Shown here piece after piece: positions 10,717 through 21,168 of a stretch of DNA of 64,000 bases. Within the stretch, counting starts at the first letter, position 1. Every line of letters begins with the position of its first letter. This stretch comes from Euborellia annulipes (Eukaryota; Arthropoda; Insecta; Dermaptera; Anisolabididae). The notes beneath the pieces were generated by a model. That model made no database searches. It saw only the letters and a program-made list of their open reading frames with translations, and had not been told where the DNA came from. A program made the translations under genes and the position numbers. The stretch spans positions 1 through 64,000 of the forward strand of contig JAKCPI010005009.1 of assembly GCA_023213315.1 (NCBI GenBank), in the 5' to 3' direction.

Positions 10717-11044
10717 TATTATTATGTACCGAAATTTTAAGAGTAGCATGTGAATTACAAAAAAAAGTAGGATTGAAATAAGAAAAAAATTATATAGATA
10801 CGTATGATGACACAAAAAATTTGGCTTGACAGCACATTGACACAACATAGAAAAGAAAGGTGTGAGAAAGTACCATCAGTTTTTTTATTATAAAAATTAA
10901 AAAAAGAATTTTCGTCATAGATAAATTATTTATATGAAAGATTCCCCGCCACAGCTGATTATCACAAACACTTAATGCCAAAAGTGTTTCAGTGAAAACA
11001 AGAAATATAATGTTTTTATAGAATATTAATATGTCGAACAGAAG
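10717..11044. other. Unassigned AT-rich sequence
   Basis: Nothing recognised. Confidence 0.4.
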
Positions 11045-11430
11045 AGGGAATCAATAATAAAAAATGTATCCTTAATATACAATTTTAGACTCATGTGAAT
11101 ATTCTCTACCAAATTCTCGGCTTATTACAAAAAATCCGATGCAAATTGGATGCGCGGTTTTCGAGTTATAGATAATTGATTTATCAAAGTTTTATTAATA
11201 TTTCTTTTCCAATGTTAATTCGGACCAAAGGAGGGGAGGTGCGTCGGTGACAGGTTCCCCCACCACTCGTCTCTGTTGCTGGGGAGAAAAGGCGCCAGAC
11301 GTCTCTCTCCCCCTTCCCCTCTTTTCTAAGAAAAATTCTTTATATTATATTATTAATAATTTAACATCTTCTAAGTTGATTTTTTTTGTACAGTAGGTAG
11401 AATTATAAAAATGGAATGGCAAAAATATTC
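11045..11430 (+). repeat. R3 repeat, diverged copy
   Basis: Clearly related to 29130-29520 (minus) and 35614-36000 (plus). Shared blocks are GTGAATATTCTCTA, AAAAAATCCGATGC, TTGGATGCGC, GAGTTATAGA and GACCAAAGGAGGGGAGG. This copy is more diverged than the other two are from each other. No coding signal and unknown class. Confidence 0.7.
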
Positions 11431-11519
11431 AAGCCAATAAACTTTTCCTTCAAACCCCCTCAACCCCCCATAACACAAATTTTAGGTCAAAATTAATATT
11501 AATCAAAGCAAAGTATTTT

Positions 11520-11720
11520 TTTACTTTCTCTTACCTGTATATGTATACAGTGTAGAGAAAGTATTGGTTTCATCTCAAAAATTCTATGTCGAGATTTTGA
11601 TGGAAATATATGTTTTGAGTTCCCTTGAGTAAAAAGTGAGTCCGAAAATTGTCAGTCTGTCTGTGAACAAAATATCTCATGAATGAAGTTGAAATTTTAT
11701 ATTTAAGTTAGGTGCCCTTC
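11520..11720 (-). repeat. R1 repeat, distal-end fragment
   Basis: TTTACTTTCTCTTACCTG, the palindrome, ATTCTATGTCGAGATTTTG and the GTCTGTCTGTG block, then TATTTAAGTTAGG. The hairpin end is missing. Confidence 0.7.
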
Positions 11721-13018
11721 TGGAGATGACTCAGAGATTATTAAGAGAAAGTTGTGTACTTTGCAACTTTGATTTTTGAACTCGGGGGGGGGGATTATTT
11801 TTATTACAAAATAAACCACAGGCGATGGGGCGCTAAAAATGACCTGACACGGAGGCGGCAGCATACCCAGGAACGGCTATAGTGGGGTAGTTTGTTTTTA
11901 CTCAACAAAATTCCCATGCATCTTCGCTATCCACTACTGAACAAGGATTTGTGGGCACATGAAACAAGAGGGAATAAATAGCCGAAATATAAACATTCAG
12001 GATTATTGGCTAGGGACATGATTTAGGTGTTGGAGGAAATGATACTCAAAAATCTGGTTTAAGTAAATAAAAATAGTAATAATTAGACGTACATAACATA
12101 TATGCTAAGTATAATTATAATATAAACAAATAAATTTGCATTACCTTGGTTAAAAATCATCAAAACTAGCTAAAAAATCACACAAGCACAAAACTAAACT
12201 TTCACTTGTTCACTTTCAAAATAAAACTAACATGGCTGTCGTAGTTTAAGCGTCAACTATAAAATTTAGTTTCATTTTTTTACACTAGTTGTCAGCACCT
12301 CCCTGACGAAGCAATTTTAAATTTCACTCTGCTCTTAGTACAAAATTAATTTATATTTTGATAATAAATAAAGCATATAAAAACAGATCCCTGTTGACTG
12401 AAATCTACACATAAATGTAAAACACTCTTGACGCGTGAGCAATTATGATGAATAGATTAAGCAAACAGGTGCGATTAGGGTAGGGCAAGCAATTGAATTG
12501 AAAAGGGGGTTGAATGAATGAATGAATGAAATTCAACGTTTCAATGAGACGAGAGAATGAAAGAGTGAGCTTAAGGACCTGTAGACATGCAACAACGTAA
12601 ACAAAATAAAGAATGGGATATTTATTTGGACAATAAAAAAATGTCTTTCATTAGAGAAAAATTCACTTGTTTATGTTGTGTTCATCAAAATTGTTTGTCA
12701 ACCAATTTATCATCGGTTTAATGAACAATGTAGGGCAAGCAATTGAATTTAGCCCCAACAAAGCTGATATTTTTGTTTATAAGTAAAGCATTTATTTTAA
12801 AGAATTCATTTATACAAGATGTAATCAAAACATTATTTGGTATAATTTATTAATTAATAGAAATCAATTCACAAAAACTACAACAAGATTTATTGAAATA
12901 ATTTCGGTACATACCTTTAAAGGCACTTTCTTTATAATAGTATCTTACAAAAGAAAAATTCTTTAATAAATTTTTAGAGTGTTAATTCCATTTTTATTAA
13001 TTTCTCTAGCTTATATAG

Positions 13019-13020
<2 letters not shown>
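11721..13020. other. Unassigned sequence with a 20-bp direct repeat
   Basis: No coding signal. An exact 20-bp direct repeat beginning GTAGGGCAAGCAATTG occurs at 12480-12499 and 12730-12749, 250 bp apart. It may flank an old insertion or mark a local duplication. Confidence 0.45.
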
Positions 13021-13061
<41 letters not shown>

Positions 13062-13118
13062 GTATGAAATGGAAATATGTATGTATATATATATATATAT
13101 ATATACAGTATATATATG
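13021..13118. repeat. (TA)n microsatellite
   Basis: Two long TA tracts separated by a short ATGTATGAAATGG segment. Confidence 0.9.
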
Positions 13119-13496
13119 TTCAATAGAAATCCATAATTTTCAATGAATCTTTTTCAAATTGAGTACACATATAGTACTTGAAACGGAGAGAAACGTATTA
13201 ATAATTTGAATTTCTAAATATTTCTGGGGAATTAATTTTAATCAAATTTCTTCAATATCTGCATAAAAATTTAGATTTTTGAAAGATTTATGAAATGATT
13301 TATAGGCACCTCGATGCATACCCTTTGGCCACTTATGAATAGACCCTTTTGTTTTCCCTGACAGTACCCTGACTTGAACTCAAGGTCCTTTCTTAAAATT
13401 TGCAATGCAACAAAATATAATTATATATACTAAATTGCCAGTTGAAAGCGGGCAATTGCTCGCTGAAGAGGTGCAAGGGTGTCCACAGGGGCGCAT

Positions 13497-13660
13497 AAGG
13501 AGAAAGTATTGGATTCATGACAAAAATTCGATGTCGAGATTTTGAAGGAAATACACGTTTTGAGGGGCCCTGAATCCAAAAGTGGTTTTGGATACATGGT
13601 CTCTCTGTCTGGCTGTGAACAAAATATCTCAAGAACGGAAAGTTCTAGGAGTATTGGTTT
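13497..13660 (-). repeat. R1 repeat, distal-end fragment
   Basis: GGAGAAAGTATTGGATTCATG, TCGATGTCGAGATTTTG, GAATCCAAAAGTGG and GTCTCTCTGTC blocks. It ends near TTTTATATTTCAG. Confidence 0.65.
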
Positions 13661-13802
13661 TATATTTCAGAATCAAAACAGAATCGGACATGATCCGACA
13701 TCATCGAACAAAACGTTTTTGCTCGATCAGTGTGCGTTGGCATCGAGCAAAACATTTTGCTTTTCAAATGTCTACTGGAAGCAAAATTTTTTTTTATAAT
13801 TT
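13661..13802. repeat. Short diverged tandem repeat
   Basis: The unit AAAACNTTTTGCTCGATC..GTGTGCGTTGGCATCGAGC recurs at about 13710-13756, and again at 13990-14075 after a SINE. The same unit on both sides suggests the SINE inserted into it. Confidence 0.5.
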
Positions 13803-13972
13803 TTAAAAACACTCCCACTTTTTTCCCATTCACACACACTTACACAGTCTTGTCGGCAACTTAGGCCATATAAGACTTTAAACGATAACCGTTATGAAAA
13901 TATATATATATATATATATATATATTGGGGTCGTGGCATTCTTATTTAAGCCATTTAGTATCCAAATGGCCC
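13803..13972 (-). repeat. SINE-A, 5'-truncated, minus strand
   Basis: CACTTTTTTCCCATTCACAC, ACAGTCTTGTCGGCAACTTA, ACGATAACCGTTAT, a TA tract and TTATTTAAGCCATTTAG. The tRNA head is missing. Confidence 0.75.
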
Positions 13973-14124
13973 TGGAAGCAAAATGCTAGATGGCAAAACA
14001 TTTTGCTTGATCGGTGTGCGTTGGTATCGAGCAAAACATTTTGATCAAAAACGATTTTGCTCGATTGGTGTGCGTTCAGCCTAAGCGGTTCCTACCACTG
14101 CCTATAATAGTGGTTCCCAACAGG

Positions 14125-14345
14125 TAGGGGAGAGGGCGGGACATTGGGACACGAGGCACATTGGGACATTCGAATTTTAGCTCTACTAAATGTGCCCATT
14201 TTATTATAGAAAATTTTTTCTTAATATAATGGGTACTTAATGCACCCTAACGGTCAAAGAGTACAACTCAAACTTTATATTTAGTAGAGCTAAAATTCGA
14301 ATGTCCCAATGTGCCTCGTGTCCCAATGTCCCGCCCTCTCCCCTA
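14125..14345. repeat. Fold-back element, 67-bp arms
   Basis: The arms 14125-14191 and 14279-14345 are reverse complements with no mismatch that I can find. They are rich in GGGACATTGGGACACG. A coding role is unlikely. A palindromic MITE is possible, with termini TAGGGGAGAGGG. Confidence 0.7.
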
Positions 14346-14948
14346 TGGCCCGGCACCCAAGGGTGCCACATGATTGGCTAAGGGGTGCCACGAGATATTG
14401 AGATAAACAAAAAAAAATTTGAGTTTAGGGGAGAATGGGGTAGCCCCGTTCACCTAAGGGAGAAATTAATTTAAAATTTGAATAACTGACAAAAAATTTA
14501 TAAAATTGCATGAAACAATAGCTTAACATATTAGGTACCCAATCTGAAGGTTACAGTCTGAAAAAATACTTATTAAAAATTGTAATATATATATATATAG
14601 ATAACGCCCTGATAATAAACCCTTAAAAAAGGGATTTTGTTTGGGACGCGTTTAGAGACTACCTTTTATAAAGATAAATGACGGGACATCAACAAGTTCT
14701 CTTTCTTTCCAATTCTTTTCTTCTAAGAATGATAGAAAGGAGGTTGAGAATTTATTTCACTATTATTATTTACAGGTGTATTCTCTAGAAAGAAACAGAA
14801 AAATGACCTTTTATAAAGTTTGTTTGGTTTGTATGGTAGGAGATAGCAACTTGTAGTGGATTTAGGACCCTAACAAGGATGAAATAAAAAGAATTTTATC
14901 TTTCCACTAACGTTTTCGTTATACACTTTATACAAATTAATAAACTGA
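14346..14948. other. Unassigned sequence
   Basis: No feature recognised. A short TA tract lies at about 14587-14600. Confidence 0.4.
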
Positions 14949-15118
14949 CTACTAAATGGCTTAAATAAGAATCCCTGGACCCCAATATACCATTACAATA
15001 TATTCATAATAACGGGTATCGTAGTCTTAAATGAGCTAAGCTGCCGAAAAGACTGTGTATGGAAGTATGAATGTGAGTGTGAATGGGAAAAAAGTGTGAG
15101 TGTTTAAAAAAAAAAAAA
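14949..15118 (+). repeat. SINE-A, 5'-truncated
   Basis: AAATGGCTTAAATAAGAATCC, CTGGACCCC, AACGGGTATCGTAG, GCTGCCGAAAAGACTGTG, a GTGTGAGTG tract and poly-A. Confidence 0.8.
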
Positions 15119-15180
15119 TAAATAAACAGACTATACAAGATGGAAAATAATAAGAGATATGAATATACATTATTATTCCT

Positions 15181-15390
15181 GCCTCCTATACCAAACGTCG
15201 CGGGTTCGGACCCAGGCAGTCCGATGATTTTATTTAAGCCATTTGGATACCAGATGGCTTAAATAGAAATGCCTGAACCCCTAATTTATATATTAATTAC
15301 AACGGTTATCGTCTAAAGTCTTTTATGGCCTGAGTTGCCGAAAAGACTGTGTGAATGTGTGTGTGAATGAAAGTGTGAATGTTTTTTTTG

Positions 15391-15417
<27 letters not shown>
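15181..15417 (+). repeat. SINE-A, most of the element
   Basis: It begins inside the head at CCTATACCAAACG and keeps the B box GGTTCGGACCC, the body inverted pair, AACGGTTATCGTC, TTGCCGAAAAGACTGTG and a long A tail. Confidence 0.85.
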
Positions 15418-15422
<5 letters not shown>

Positions 15423-15622
15423 TATTATTATTATTAATAAGGCCCATTTTTAATTAATTTTTAATTAAATATATTCCTTTTTTTTTGTGTATTTCATGAA
15501 CTTTTAAAATATAGGCCTATCTTATTAAGATAAAACTTTTTGGTACAGTATGTTATTAAGATAATCGAATTATAATAGAAATCAAGAATTTTTATTTAAT
15601 TTAATGTGTTATGGCTGTGGAG

Positions 15623-15722
15623 ATTTAATCAGGAAACCGAAGGAACTTTGCAGCCAGGAGAAAAAATAAAAGATTTTTTTATTTAATCTCCTGGCTGCAA
15701 AGGTGCTTCGGTTTCCTGATTT
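15623..15722. repeat. Short hairpin, ~33-bp arms
   Basis: The arm AATCAGGAAACCGAAG..GCAGCCAGGAG (about 15628-15660) is complementary to CTCCTGGCTGCAAAG..TTCGGTTTCCTGATT (about 15687-15721). It lies just upstream of an R1 distal fragment. Confidence 0.7.
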
Positions 15723-15737
15723 TTATTTAAGTTAGCT

Positions 15738-16165
15738 CAATTACTTCATAGTTTAAATTGAACACACACCATGTTGCAAAAATCACTTTTTTGGATTTAG
15801 GGGGCCTCAGAACGTGTATATCCTTCAAAATATTGACATCGAATTTTTTGACATGAATCTAATACTTTCTCTCTATATATATTAACATATACCTAGTATA
15901 GAGTAAGAAAAAATAAAAATCTGAAAAAGTGCATCATTACTCTTTAGCCAATTTCATTCAAGAGTTTCTTGTTACATGCCAGTGGGCATTTAAATATAAA
16001 ATTTCACTCTCTTTTCGTTCATGAAATATTTTGTTCTCAGATAAACCATATTGTGAGATCCCTTTTTTTTAAATCAAGGAGACCTTGATTGAAAAAGGGA
16101 TTTTTTGCAAATACACGTTTTGAAGTTCTCAAAACGTGTATTTGCAAAAATGATCTTTGATGCGA
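15738..16165 (+). repeat. Two R1 fragments, head to tail
   Basis: The first (about 15738-15915) has the ACCATGTTGC, GGATTTAGGGGGCCTC and CAATACTTTCTCTC-like blocks and the palindrome. The second (about 15920-16165) has the GAAAAAGTGCATCA, TTTAAATATAAAATTTCA and GATAAACCATATTG blocks. Confidence 0.65.
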
Positions 16166-16297
16166 TGGCAATACTTTTCATATAAGCTTATATATTACAT
16201 CTTACAGTGATAGTTTAGTAAGAGAAATTTAAAAAATATTTATGAATGAGATAAACATGCGAGGACAGTGAAATTGTGTCCAAAATCTTCATATAAA

Positions 16298-16957
16298 AAA
16301 ATCTGGTGTGACTGTCGCACACCACACGACTTTATCTTACCTTCGGTAATCGAAAGTTGTGTTCTGTACTTGTCACACAAGATTTTTTGTGTTGACAGAA
16401 ATATATTTAGTTCCCGACAGTACGGAACATTTGAATTCAGATGTAAAATTTATATATGTATGGGAAAATATTTATATTTTGTTACCATGGCAACTATTTC
16501 TCCTATCTTTCCTATGAAATACAAGAGTAAAGTGGTCTTCAGAAGATTTCAATGGCAAAATAAGAATATAGATTTTAAAGAGCATCTAAAAAATTATTGA
16601 TTTATGAATTTAAAAAAAAATCGGAACGAATTTTGAGAAAATCGAAAAAAACTGAAAAACTACATTAGTAAGGTACTATATAGTACTCTGGCCGATTTTG
16701 ATTAAAAGCTTATTTTCACGCTCTCGGGGGGGGGGGGGGGGGGGGTGTTTAACTTATATATATAAAATTTCAACCTCTTAGTTCAATTCCTTCATTCTTC
16801 AAATTAAACACACACCCAGAGACAGACCATGTCGCGAAAACCGCTTTTTTGGACTCAGGGGACCTCAAAACTTGTATATCCATCAAAATATCGACATCGA
16901 ATTTTTGACATGAAACCAATACATCCTCTCTCTATATATTAGAGGTAAGAGAAAGTA
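16298..16957 (+). repeat. R1 repeat, full length (reference copy)
   Basis: The hairpin module is at about 16300-16388: outer stem AAATCTGGTGTGAC / GTCACACAAGATTT, inner stem CGACTTTA..GAAAGTTGTG, apex TTACC-TTC-GGTAA. The body follows in full order to the distal end ACATCCTCTCTCTATAT..AGGTAAGAGAAAGTAAAAA. A G-run lies at about 16727-16745. The distal stem and the hairpin share the motif CTTTCTCTTACC. Confidence 0.85.
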
Positions 16958-17095
16958 AAAAATCCAAATAACCTTATAACCAAGGGTTTTGATTTTATTG
17001 GAGTTAAAGTAAAAAATCTGATTAATTGTAATAGGAAGAGGTTTGCAGCCAAATATAAAGAGCCTCTATTATTAAATAAACTCTTTAAACTGGAC

Positions 17096-17127
17096 GTTTC
17101 GGCATAGATTTACTGTGCCATCATCAG
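17096..17127 (-). ncRNA. Hammerhead-like ribozyme core
   Basis: Minus strand: CTGATGA, T, perfect helix GGCA/TGCC with an 11-nt loop, then GAAACGTC, a good NUH-type cleavage triplet. I cannot find a convincing helix I here, so this copy may be inactive. Confidence 0.45.
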
Positions 17128-17245
17128 TCTTCCAAGCTTAAAAGTCATCAAACATTCACAGAACAATACATTATTATAACATTGAAATTACATTTCTATA
17201 TGCAGTAAAAAGGTGTTGCATAATGACTTTTTTTAGCTTGGAAGG

Positions 17246-17277
17246 CTGATGATGGCACGGTGAATCTATGCCGAAAC
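17246..17277 (+). ncRNA. Hammerhead-like ribozyme core
   Basis: CTGATGA, T, GGCA/TGCC helix and GAAACATC. The loop differs from its mirror partner at two positions, while core and helix are unchanged. Confidence 0.45.
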
Positions 17278-17472
17278 ATCCGGATTAAAGAGTTTATTTA
17301 ATAATAGAGGCTCTTTTCATTTGGCTGCTAACCTCTTCCTATTACAATCTTATAAACAGCCACCTAATTATAATAAAAAATCTGATGCAAATGATCGCAC
17401 TGAACACAATTTTATTCTACCTAAAATATGGTATTTGATATAACATAATGTTTCAACTGGATTCCAAAGATG

Positions 17473-17695
17473 TACAGTGAGGGACAATATTAAGTCCCAC
17501 CCATGCGTTTTCTACTTGTGATTATTTCATTGTTTTTAAAAAAAATTATATATTTTTTAATGGAAACTTGCATGGTTCAAACCTAGAAAATTTCCAATAA
17601 AGATTTTCATTTTCTTTTATAAAAACAATGAAATAATCACAAGTGGAAAACGCATGGGTGGGACTTAATATTGTCCATCACTGTACAGTATTAAT
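17473..17695. mobile_element. Mariner-like MITE with TA duplication
   Basis: Long TIRs start CAGTGAGGGACAATATTAAG and are flanked by TA at 17473-17474 and 17694-17695. The arms span about 68 bp each over a 219-bp element with no coding capacity. TA duplication plus this terminus is typical of Tc1/mariner-derived elements. Confidence 0.8.
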
Positions 17696-17804
17696 TCAAA
17701 AAGACAACATTATTTCTTAGTTAATAAAGAATTGATTACTGCGAAATTGAAATAATTTCAATATTTTATTAAATAAATCATTGAAAGCACTGACTGTTTG
17801 TTTA

Positions 17805-18160
17805 TACATTTTAAAGAGCATCTAAAAAATAACTGATTTATGAATTTTAAACAAAATCGAAGGAGCGAATTAGTACATCAGTAAACACTAGTACTTTTTG
17901 GCCGATTTTGATCAAAATCATATTTTGAGTGTTCGGGGGTATTTAACTTAAATATAAAATTTCAATCCGATAGCTCAATTCCTTCATGCTTAAAATAGTT
18001 ACACACAGACAGATAGTCCAATTTGCGGGACCCATTTTTTTGGACACAGGCGACCTCAAAACATTTATATCAATTAAAATCTCGACATCGAATTTTTGAC
18101 ATGATAGCAATACTTTCTCTCTATATATATTTCATATATAGGGTTAGAGAAAGTAAAAAG
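17805..18160 (+). repeat. R1 repeat, hairpin end missing
   Basis: ACATTTTAAAGAGCATC, CTAGTACTTTTTGGCCG, ATTTAACTTAAATATAAAA, GACCTCAAAACA and CAATACTTTCTCTC blocks, then the distal palindrome and GAGAAAGTAAAAA. Confidence 0.8.
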
Positions 18161-18166
18161 TTATTG

Positions 18167-18580
18167 GGGATTTGCAGGGGCGCCGAACGAATTTGAATCA
18201 GGGGGGGCAAAAAAATTTTTTTAGAAAATTAAAATAATTTAATATGTTCAAATAGTATAAAAAAAAAACAAATCTACTATAAAACTTTAAAAATTTTAAA
18301 TAAAATCACAATTTTAATTAAATTAAAATTTTAAAAAATTTGCTAGTGATTTTATCAAAAATTTTTGAAAAAAATTTGGAAAAAAATGAATTTCTTACTC
18401 TTTTAATTTAGAAGATTTTATTTTTCAAAAGTAAAAATATATCATTTTTAAAAATAAATGAAATAAAAGAAGACATATTGCCCCCTCTGCCCCCCCCCCT
18501 TTAGGATGCCAAGGGGGGGGGGCAATGTACATTGCCCCCCTTGCCCCCCCCCCCCCAGTTCCGGCGCCTATGGGGATTTG
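18167..18580. mobile_element. hAT-like MITE
   Basis: Ends CAGGGGCGCCGAAC and, on the other strand, CATAGGCGCCGGAAC. It is flanked by GGGATTTG at 18167-18174 and 18573-18580, the 8-bp duplication typical of hAT elements. The interior is A/T-rich with G and C runs near the right end and no coding capacity. Confidence 0.75.
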
Positions 18581-19635
18581 ATATCTTTTACACACTTTTG
18601 ATATCAACCAGGTATAAAAGTTCACATCTCGAATGATCAAATTTAGAATTCCAATTCTTATTATTTTTCTATTCTATTTTAAAATCTATTTGTTTTATAA
18701 ATTCAATTTAATCTTTATTTTCTCTTTATCATTTTTCCAAAAAAATAAAAAAAAATAAAATATTTATCAAATGGGGAAATTATTTGGAATAAAATTTTTC
18801 TATAAGTATTAATATAATAAAATTTTAAGAATTAAAAAATTAAAAGAAATATTTCTTACTAATTTGATTATTTCTAGTTTATATAATTTTATAATACAAA
18901 TTTTTCTCTGCTTTATTTCTATATTTGTTGAGGCCAAAGCAACATCTGAATTATCTGACAAAATGGATTATTACTTCGGGCATAGATTGTTCCGTTATAT
19001 TTCCAGACTTTTTTTAACATCCTTATACTATTCATTCTAGTATTTGGTCTAACGATTTTATTCACCATTTATTATTACCTATTTAAATTTATTTATATGC
19101 ATTTTCATATATTTATCACATATTCATATATATTGTTTTATTACTTAAATAAACTGTTCCAAATTATTTTCTATTTTATTTTTCTTGATCAGTTTTTTTA
19201 CTATCTATTTAATTGATTGACGACCATGGAAAAAATAATAAAGTTAACTTAATAAAAAATTAATGACATTAATTAAATAAAATAATTGCAATTTCCAAGA
19301 GAAGAATCAATTTCTACACATATTTGAATTCTCTTCAATACTAGATAAATATTTGACTAAATAAGATTAAATAATGAGAAGCAAGAGACACCCCCTCCAC
19401 AGGGCAGCAGACAGACTTGACGGGCCCCGGGGCTACTTAATAATACGGGCCCCCCCCCCTACCCTAAAAGTTTTTTTCTAGTTTATAAAAGGCTATAGTT
19501 GGCGGTTCACTCCAACAATTTTTTACATAATTTTTTAAACAGTTATACAGCGCTTATAATATTTATTTAAATGAAAAAAAATTTATTTAAAAATTTGTCG
19601 AAATTCCCTAAACATAGGGTTAGCATAATCTGGGG
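18581..19635. other. AT-rich DNA without recognised feature
   Basis: No repeat family member seen, except a GC-rich patch at about 19386-19462 (GACGGGCCCCGGGGC) that may be another hAT-like fragment. Confidence 0.4.
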
Positions 19636-19816
19636 GGTACGGACATGGGCGTAGCCAGACTTCTTGTTAGGGGGGGGCAACTCCTCGTTAGGACGAAAGA
19701 GGGGGGTTTGCAATTAATATCTACATAGAGTATTAATTATTTATTTAAATAAAAAAAAAAAAATTAAATTAATGTAGTGAATTGGGGTGTTAAAAAAAAA
19801 TTTCCAATTTGAAAAA

Positions 19817-19849
<33 letters not shown>

Positions 19850-19917
19850 TTTTTAGGACCAGCCAGGGGGGGGCAACGGCCCCCCTGCCTCCCCCTGGCT
19901 ACGCCCATGGGTACGGA
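19636..19917. mobile_element. hAT-like MITE, GGGCGTAGCC type
   Basis: The TIRs CATGGGCGTAGCCAG / CTGGCTACGCCCATG are perfect over 15 bp. The flanking 8-bp duplication GGTACGGA lies at 19636-19643 and 19910-19917. The 266-bp element is non-coding. Confidence 0.85.
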
Positions 19918-20410
19918 AAATGTTTTGAAAATTAGGCACTGAAATCTATCCTGAGACGTGAAAATTAATATCGAATCTTGCTTGATTTATAAGAATTTTA
20001 AATTAAAATATAGGGTAAGAAAAAGTAAAAATAAGTATTATAGGACACCTAAGCTGCGTCCAGGAGTGAAATTCCCCAATTTGGCCACGTTTTCAATTCA
20101 TATTAGTAAAATCCCGACATTTCTCAGATCGGGACGCCAAACCGGACACGTGTTCCAAATCCGGAGTTGGTGTATGGTAACCCTACCTAAACAGTAGACT
20201 AACAATAAAATAAAAATAATAATAATATCTAAACAGTTTTTATAAAATTACTCTCCTCGCCTTGAGTGATGCAAAATTGACAATTACAAATTCCAAGTCA
20301 GCATTCCTCGTTAATTCTGTTTCCACAGCTAGAACACCCAGACTTAATTAACTGTTTAGAAGATCAAAAAAGTTATTTTTTTGCTTTTTGAGGTTGTGGC
20401 TGTGAAGTGA
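19918..20410. other. Unassigned sequence
   Basis: A frame at 19958-20197 is open for 79 codons, but I recognise no domain. Confidence 0.35.
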
Positions 20411-20480
20411 TTATAATAGAGATTTGGAGATAACAGCCAAATTGGGATTATCTATATTAATCAAACTCCCAGAATAAGAC

Positions 20481-20512
20481 GTTTCGGCCGGAATTTATTT
20501 AACCATCTTCAG
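20481..20512 (-). ncRNA. Hammerhead-like ribozyme core with helix I
   Basis: Minus strand: CCCAATAA, CTGAAGA, T, helix GGTT/GGCC with wobbles, GAAAC, GTC, then TTATT..GGG. AATAA before the core pairs with TTATT after GTC, and CCC with GGG beyond a 2-nt bulge. This is one of the best helix I matches in the window. Confidence 0.55.
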
Positions 20513-20702
20513 TTATTGGGAATTATGCACATAATGCAAGTGCACATGTGATCAAACCAGGACTCGTCAATAATAAAATTTATTTACTTCATTTGCTCTC
20601 TGAGCTTGGGCTCAGGAGCCATATAATTTTGTTTGAAGCAAATAAATTTTATTATTGACGAATTCTGTTTTGATCACATGTGCACTTGCATTATGTGTAT
20701 AA

Positions 20703-20734
20703 CTGAAGATGGCCAAATAAATTCAGGCCGAAAC
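20703..20734 (+). ncRNA. Hammerhead-like ribozyme core
   Basis: CTGAAGA, T, perfect GGCC/GGCC helix, GAAACGTC. Helix I is degraded compared with the mirror copy. Confidence 0.5.
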
Positions 20735-20807
20735 GTCTGTTTCTGGTAGTTTTGTTGAACCGCTAGATAATCTCAATTTGGCTGATATCTCTAATTCTCC
20801 ATTATAA

Positions 20808-21168
20808 AATCATTTTTTTAATTATAATTTTTAGATTTTGAGCTTAAAGGGCCCGGAGCCTTTTTTATAAAAAATTGATTATTTTTAAAAAATTAGACAA
20901 ATCTTTATCTACACGAAATATGGTAAAATATAAATGAACATATCGCCTGAAGAGAATGATCGTGGCGTGGCGAAAGTCCGAAATCCAACAATTCGAGAAA
21001 AGGCGTTTGAAAGATTTATAAACAGATACCAGAATCAATAGGAAAGAATGGAAATATATTTTCGCCACTTGGGTTTTAACGTTTCGTAGGCTTAACTCAA
21101 AAATTTAATTTTCAGGCGATATGACAAGTATGAGTAATATAAATAACAACGCAATCTAATTATTTTTA
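20808..21168. other. Unassigned sequence
   Basis: Nothing recognised. Confidence 0.4.

Larger units (their letters stand above)
17011..17386. mobile_element. Fold-back element with hammerhead-like motifs, inserted in R1 hairpin
   Basis: Arms of about 105 bp (17026-17130 and 17240-17348) are bounded by a 12-bp direct repeat, AAAAAATCTGAT, at 17011-17022 and 17375-17386. The right copy continues into an R1 hairpin remnant, so the element landed at the start of that module. Both arms contain CTGATGA..GGCA..TGCC..GAAAC. The ends read ATAGGAAGAGGTT / AACCTCTTCCTAT. Confidence 0.7.
20411..20807. mobile_element. Fold-back element with hammerhead-like motifs
   Basis: Inverted arms of about 170 bp flank a loop near 20585-20640. 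The ends read TTATAATAGAGA / ATTCTCCATTATAA. Both arms carry the CTGAAGA..GAAAC motif. The sequence just to the left, TTTTTGAGGTTGTGGCTGTG, recurs as a lone fragment at about 21702-21735, so the full family probably extends further upstream. Confidence 0.65.

Noticed and set aside
13021..13118. TATA-type promoter
   Set aside because: It is a long TA microsatellite; nothing downstream looks like a gene start.
16325..16365. Stable UUCG tetraloop at the R1 hairpin apex
   Set aside because: CTTCGG is present, but in that register the next pair is C-T. The better-paired register is TTACC-TTC-GGTAA, a three-base loop, so I did not claim a tetraloop.
16727..16746. G-quadruplex element at poly-G runs
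   Set aside because: Single uninterrupted G or C runs recur inside R1 and MITEs and vary in length between copies, so slippage or sequencing noise explains them.
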